NCBI RefSeq assembly: GCF_015712165.1 | Contig: NZ_JADPZX010000001.1 | Coordinates: 4,662,001-4,726,000, forward strand | From: Streptomyces spinoverrucosus | Lineage (GTDB): Bacteria; Actinomycetota; Actinomycetes; Streptomycetales; Streptomycetaceae | Length of the DNA: 64,000 bases | Reading direction: 5' to 3' | Part shown: positions 61,461 to 64,000 of the stretch, piece after piece | Layout: each line of letters opens with the position of its first letter | Numbering within the stretch: the stretch's first letter is position 1 | Position numbers and translations under genes: made by a program | The notes under the pieces: model-generated | Database searches by the model: none | Seen by the model: the letters and a program-made list of their open reading frames with translations, nothing else | What the model was told of the DNA's origin: nothing

Positions 61461-61496
61461 TCAACGCCCCCGGATCCAAGATCACGGGGGCGTTGA
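61461..61496. terminator. Hairpin after tRNA-Thr and integrase
   Basis: TCAACGCCCCCG and CGGGGGCGTTGA form a perfect 12-bp stem with a 12-base loop, between the tRNA and the convergent integrase gene. Confidence 0.7.
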
Positions 61497-61520
61497 CGGC
61501 AGCTCTTGACGGCAGTCCCT

Positions 61521-62660
61521 CTACCGGCGCCGCCTCAGCAGTCGATCCATGTGCCCCATGGCCTCACGCCGGTCACCGTCGCTCACGTGCGTGTAGACGT
61601 TCATCGTCACCGCGATCTGGGAGTGCCCCAAGATCTCCATCACAGTTCGGGGAGCGACGCCGGCCGCGAAGAGAAGGGACGCGCAGCCGTGGCGTGTGTC
61701 GTGCAAGCGGACCTGCGGCAGGCCAGCCGACGCGGAGATCCGTAGGAACGACCGGTAGAGGTTCCGAGGCTCGATCGGCCGGCCGCTTCGTGTCGTGAAC
61801 ACGTGATCACTGTCGTGCCATTTCGCGCCGACGGCCACTCGCCGGTCTGCCTGTCGGAGACGCTGCCAGCGGAGAGGCGCCACGCACATCTGCGGAATGG
61901 GGATCACCCGAGCACGCCGGTTCTTGGTCGTGTCCAGGTACAGCTCCTTGCCACCTCGGTTCAGCGTTGTTCGGACGGTGAGAACGCGCTGGTCAAGGTC
62001 CACGTCCTTCCACTGCAACCCCAAGATCTCCCCCCGTCGCAGACCGAGCGCGACCGCCAGGACGAACGCCGTGTAGAGGGGATCGGTCCGAGCTGCTTCC
62101 AGGAACGTTAAGGTCTCGTCCAGCGTCCAGGGGCGCAGTTCGCGCGGCTCGACTCGTGGAGCGGGCACCAGTTGCACGACGTTGCGACTGATCAGCTCCT
62201 CACGGCATGCGGCCGTAAGAGCCGTGCGCAGCACGCGGTGGGACTCCTTGGCAGTTGCCGCCGACGCCTGCCTGGTCACCTCGGAGATCATCCGGCGCAC
62301 GTTCGCCGTGGTCAGCGACTCCAGTCGGCGACTGCCGAGCAAGGGTACGAGGTACCGCCGGACGTGCATCTCGTACTTGATGTACGTGGTGCGCTTCCGG
62401 TGGGGCCTGATGTATTCCTCCAGCCAGTACGGCAGCCATTCCGAGAGCTTCGCGGATCGGGAAGGCGTCGGGATCCCCTGGCGGTCGCGGCGCACGAGTT
62501 CCTGACGCTTCTCATCGCACTCTTCCCAGGTGGCCCCGTACACCGTCTTGCGCTTGCGGGTGCCGTCAGGCTGCGGGACGTAGACGCGCGCTTCAAAGCG
62601 CCCGTCCTTGCGCTGCCAAATGCTGCCGGCGCCGTTGGGGTTCCTCTTTCGCGGGGCCAT
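61521..62660 (-). CDS. int: Tyrosine recombinase (integrase)
   Basis: This 379-residue site-specific recombinase has an AP2-like N-terminal part (GSIWQRKDGRFEARVYVPQ). A SAM-like core-binding domain covers about residues 70-160. The catalytic domain has Arg in ALGLRRGEILGLQW, Lys in the beta-hairpin, HDTRHG (His-x-x-Arg) and LGHSQIAVTMNVYTHV (His and the nucleophilic Tyr). It integrates the element at the tRNA-Thr next to it. The start codon overlaps the excisionase stop codon. Confidence 0.93.
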   Translation of the reverse strand: MAPRKRNPNGAGSIWQRKDGRFEARVYVPQPDGTRKRKTVYGATWEECDEKRQELVRRDRQGIPTPSRSAKLSEWLPYWLEEYIRPHRKRTTYIKYEMHVRRYLVPLLGSRRLESLTTANVRRMISEVTRQASAATAKESHRVLRTALTAACREELISRNVVQLVPAPRVEPRELRPWTLDETLTFLEAARTDPLYTAFVLAVALGLRRGEILGLQWKDVDLDQRVLTVRTTLNRGGKELYLDTTKNRRARVIPIPQMCVAPLRWQRLRQADRRVAVGAKWHDSDHVFTTRSGRPIEPRNLYRSFLRISASAGLPQVRLHDTRHGCASLLFAAGVAPRTVMEILGHSQIAVTMNVYTHVSDGDRREAMGHMDRLLRRRR

Positions 62661-62860
62661 CAGGCTGCGTTCTCCTCAAGTCGGTCTTGCATGTAGTGAC
62701 GGACGGCGTCGACCGGGATACGGCGGGCACGGCCGGACGTGTAGCTCGGGAGTTGCTTGGAGCGGATCAGGTCGTAGACCTTGCTGCGGCTCAGCTTCAG
62801 CGCGGTCATGACCTCCGGGACGGTGAGGGCTTGCGGGTCGCTCGGGACGACGGTCAGCAC
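62660..62860 (-). CDS. xis: Excisionase (MerR-like HTH)
   Basis: This 66-residue protein has a winged HTH_17 excisionase fold (LTVPEVMTALKLSRSKVYDLIRSKQLPSYTSGRARRIPVDAVRHYM). Its last base overlaps the integrase start, so both come from one transcript. Such proteins bend DNA at attachment sites and bias recombination towards excision. The ATG follows a GGAGG at fair spacing (GGAGGTTTCC). Confidence 0.85.
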   Translation of the reverse strand: MLTVVPSDPQALTVPEVMTALKLSRSKVYDLIRSKQLPSYTSGRARRIPVDAVRHYMQDRLEENAA

Positions 62861-62924
62861 GTGGAAACCTCCGGGAGGGGGCGGGGCCTGCGTCGCGGCC
62901 CCCTTCTGAGGGGCGCTACTTCCG

Positions 62925-63100
62925 CTACCGCCGCTACCGCGCAGGTCAGGGGCCTGTTCGGGGTAGCGGGAGGGGGTAGCGGTAGCGGCGGGGTAGCGGC
63001 TGGCAATGCCGGTTGCCGCTACCCCGTTGTTGCTGGTCAGGCCGCGTTTTCAGTGCCGGGTAGCGGAAGTAGCGGACTTTCCGGGGGTGGGGGGCAGTAG
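62925..63100. repeat. Cluster of GTAGCGG / CCGCTAC repeats
   Basis: Between the excisionase gene and the DUF3631 gene end, about nine copies of GTAGCGG or its inverse occur in both orientations. They include CCGCTACCGCCGCTACCG near 62930 and a 12-bp hairpin CGGGGTAGCGGC with GCCGCTACCCCG at 62989-63026. The density is far above chance. It may be a binding region for a replication or regulatory protein. Confidence 0.6.
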
Positions 63101-64000
63101 CGGGCCCACGCGTCGTGGAGATCTGCGGCGTAGTAGCCCTTGAGGACGCTCCCGGCGGTCTTGATGTTGCGGGAGGCGATCGGCTCGTTGTCCGCCGTCA
63201 TGTACTCCGCGAGCATCTTCGACAGGCGCCGGTTGTCGAGCGGCTTGCCGTGCAGGTCCGCCCACGGGGCGTCGTCGAGCGCGTTGAGCCTGTCGAGGAT
63301 GGCGACGGTGGGCAGGCGATCGATGCCGACCATGACGTGATCGCGCAGGTCGGTCAGCAGCCGGACTCCGAGGCTGCCTTTGTCGTTGGCCTTGGACGCG
63401 GTCACCAGCGTCACGCACGCCTTCCGTGCCCGCTCGGGCCAGTCGCCGCCGGCCGCGTCGGCGACGGCAAGCAGGGGTTCCCACACGTCCGCCGGGCGGT
63501 CGCTGACCCCGTCGGGCATGTCCGGCCACGCACCCATGACGAACCCACGGGCGTGTTCGGCCCACTGCGCGAGTCGGTCGCGCAGGGCGTGTCCCTGCGC
63601 TTCGTGGATGCGGGCGCGGAAGGCTTCCACGCGTTCGTTGCGTGCCCGTCGGCGCATGCGGATCACGACGGAGCGGGTCATGATCGTGTCCGGTAGGGAG
63701 CCGAGTCCGGCGACCGCGACGCCGCAGTACGAGGGGAAGGCTTGTACGGTCTGGTTGCCGCCGTCGCCGATGCACCGGTAGGTGACTCCGGTGCGGCGGT
63801 GGCCGGCGTTGAGGAAGCCGCGTAGTTCCTCGTTGTCTCCTGCCTTGGGCCCGAAGATCGTGTCGATTTCGTCGAACAGGATCGTGGGCCGGCCGTTGGG
63901 GCTGGACACCGACCGGAACAAGGCGGCGGCGGACGCGTTGACGGCGGTCATGGGCTGCGGCACGAGGGTCTCTACGATCTCCAGCGCCCGCGACTTGCCC
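63037..64000 (-). CDS. DUF3631-domain ATPase, C-terminal part (runs off the window)
   Basis: The coding frame continues to the right edge, where a Walker A end (GKSRALEIVETLVPQPM) is read, so at least 320 residues are visible. Walker B-like TILFDEIDTIF, GFLNAGHRRTG and CGVAVAGLGSLPDTIMTRSVVIRMRRR give an AAA-type ATPase core. The DUF3631 domain follows with ADVWEPLLAVADAAGG and TVAILDRLNALDDAPWADL. In actinobacterial mobile elements such proteins often stand downstream of a primase-polymerase domain and are thought to help replication. The start and any N-terminal domain lie outside. The stop lies inside the GTAGCGG repeat region. Confidence 0.8.
   Translation of the reverse strand, partial: GKSRALEIVETLVPQPMTAVNASAAALFRSVSSPNGRPTILFDEIDTIFGPKAGDNEELRGFLNAGHRRTGVTYRCIGDGGNQTVQAFPSYCGVAVAGLGSLPDTIMTRSVVIRMRRRARNERVEAFRARIHEAQGHALRDRLAQWAEHARGFVMGAWPDMPDGVSDRPADVWEPLLAVADAAGGDWPERARKACVTLVTASKANDKGSLGVRLLTDLRDHVMVGIDRLPTVAILDRLNALDDAPWADLHGKPLDNRRLSKMLAEYMTADNEPIASRNIKTAGSVLKGYYAADLHDAWARYCPPPPESPLLPLPGTENAA

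Larger units (their letters stand above)
61415..64000 (+). mobile_element. Left end of an integrated element (AICE-like) at tRNA-Thr
   Basis: A tyrosine integrase, an excisionase and a DUF3631 ATPase gene follow the tRNA 3' end, all transcribed towards it. This order at a tRNA gene is typical of actinomycete integrative elements such as pSAM2-type AICEs. The left attachment site lies inside the 3' half of the tRNA. The right boundary and transfer genes are beyond the window, so element type is not proved. Confidence 0.75.

Overview
This is chromosomal DNA from a high-GC actinomycete, almost certainly a Streptomyces. The evidence is very high third-position GC, the order gpmA, phoU, phoR/phoP, carD, ispD, ispF, cysS, rlmB, msiK, tRNA-Thr, a mycothiol gene (mshA), and the development genes rsiG and devE/devA/devB. 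Ten genes in the window have a TANNNT hexamer six or seven bases ahead of the start codon, which fits leaderless transcription.

Left part (1 to 5 kb): the 3' end of rsiG (c-di-GMP-responsive anti-sigma-WhiG factor, both ligand motifs visible), then a duplicated unit in which a GntR regulator (devE, devA) diverges from a 61-62 residue membrane-protein gene across a shared palindrome. The devB phosphatase gene and a third DevA-type GntR gene follow. Next (5 to 9.6 kb) comes a cassette that looks acquired: a membrane-anchored protein carrying a DevA-type sensing domain without the DNA-binding domain, a DevB-family HAD phosphatase, and two APH-fold kinases. Its right end abuts the 3' remnant of a superfamily-1 helicase gene. 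This cassette is the best candidate for an undescribed system.

10 to 31 kb is a variable zone that mixes intact enzyme/regulator pairs with many broken genes. Intact pairs include imine reductase with HxlR, WYL regulator with DinB, and TetR with an acetoacetate-decarboxylase-like protein. The remnants are of helicase, LuxR, GMC oxidoreductase, tautomerase, MarR, acyltransferase and lasso-peptide cyclase genes. From 18 to 28 kb lies a catabolic set: an FMN alpha-hydroxy-acid oxidase, benzoylformate decarboxylase, SDR, cis-CaaD-like tautomerase, class 3 aldehyde dehydrogenase and Old Yellow Enzyme. Together they could take a mandelate-like acid through benzoylformate and benzaldehyde to benzoate.

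30 to 61 kb is the conserved core: XRE regulator, HBHA-like protein, receiver-PP2C phosphatase, NlpC/P60 hydrolase, mshA, YbjN, MFS exporter, two Stealth phosphotransferases, gpmA, FG-GAP protein, a DUF4242 nickel-protein homologue, the phosphate regulon genes with a PHO box, carD, the isoprenoid pair ispD/ispF, cysS, rlmB, a DoxX protein, a nucleotidyltransferase and msiK. Several short tandem-repeat arrays lie between these genes.

Right end (61.4 kb to the edge): a tRNA-Thr(UGU) gene is the attachment site of an integrated element. It shows a tyrosine integrase, an excisionase, a GTAGCGG-rich repeat region and the 3' part of a DUF3631 ATPase gene that runs off the window.
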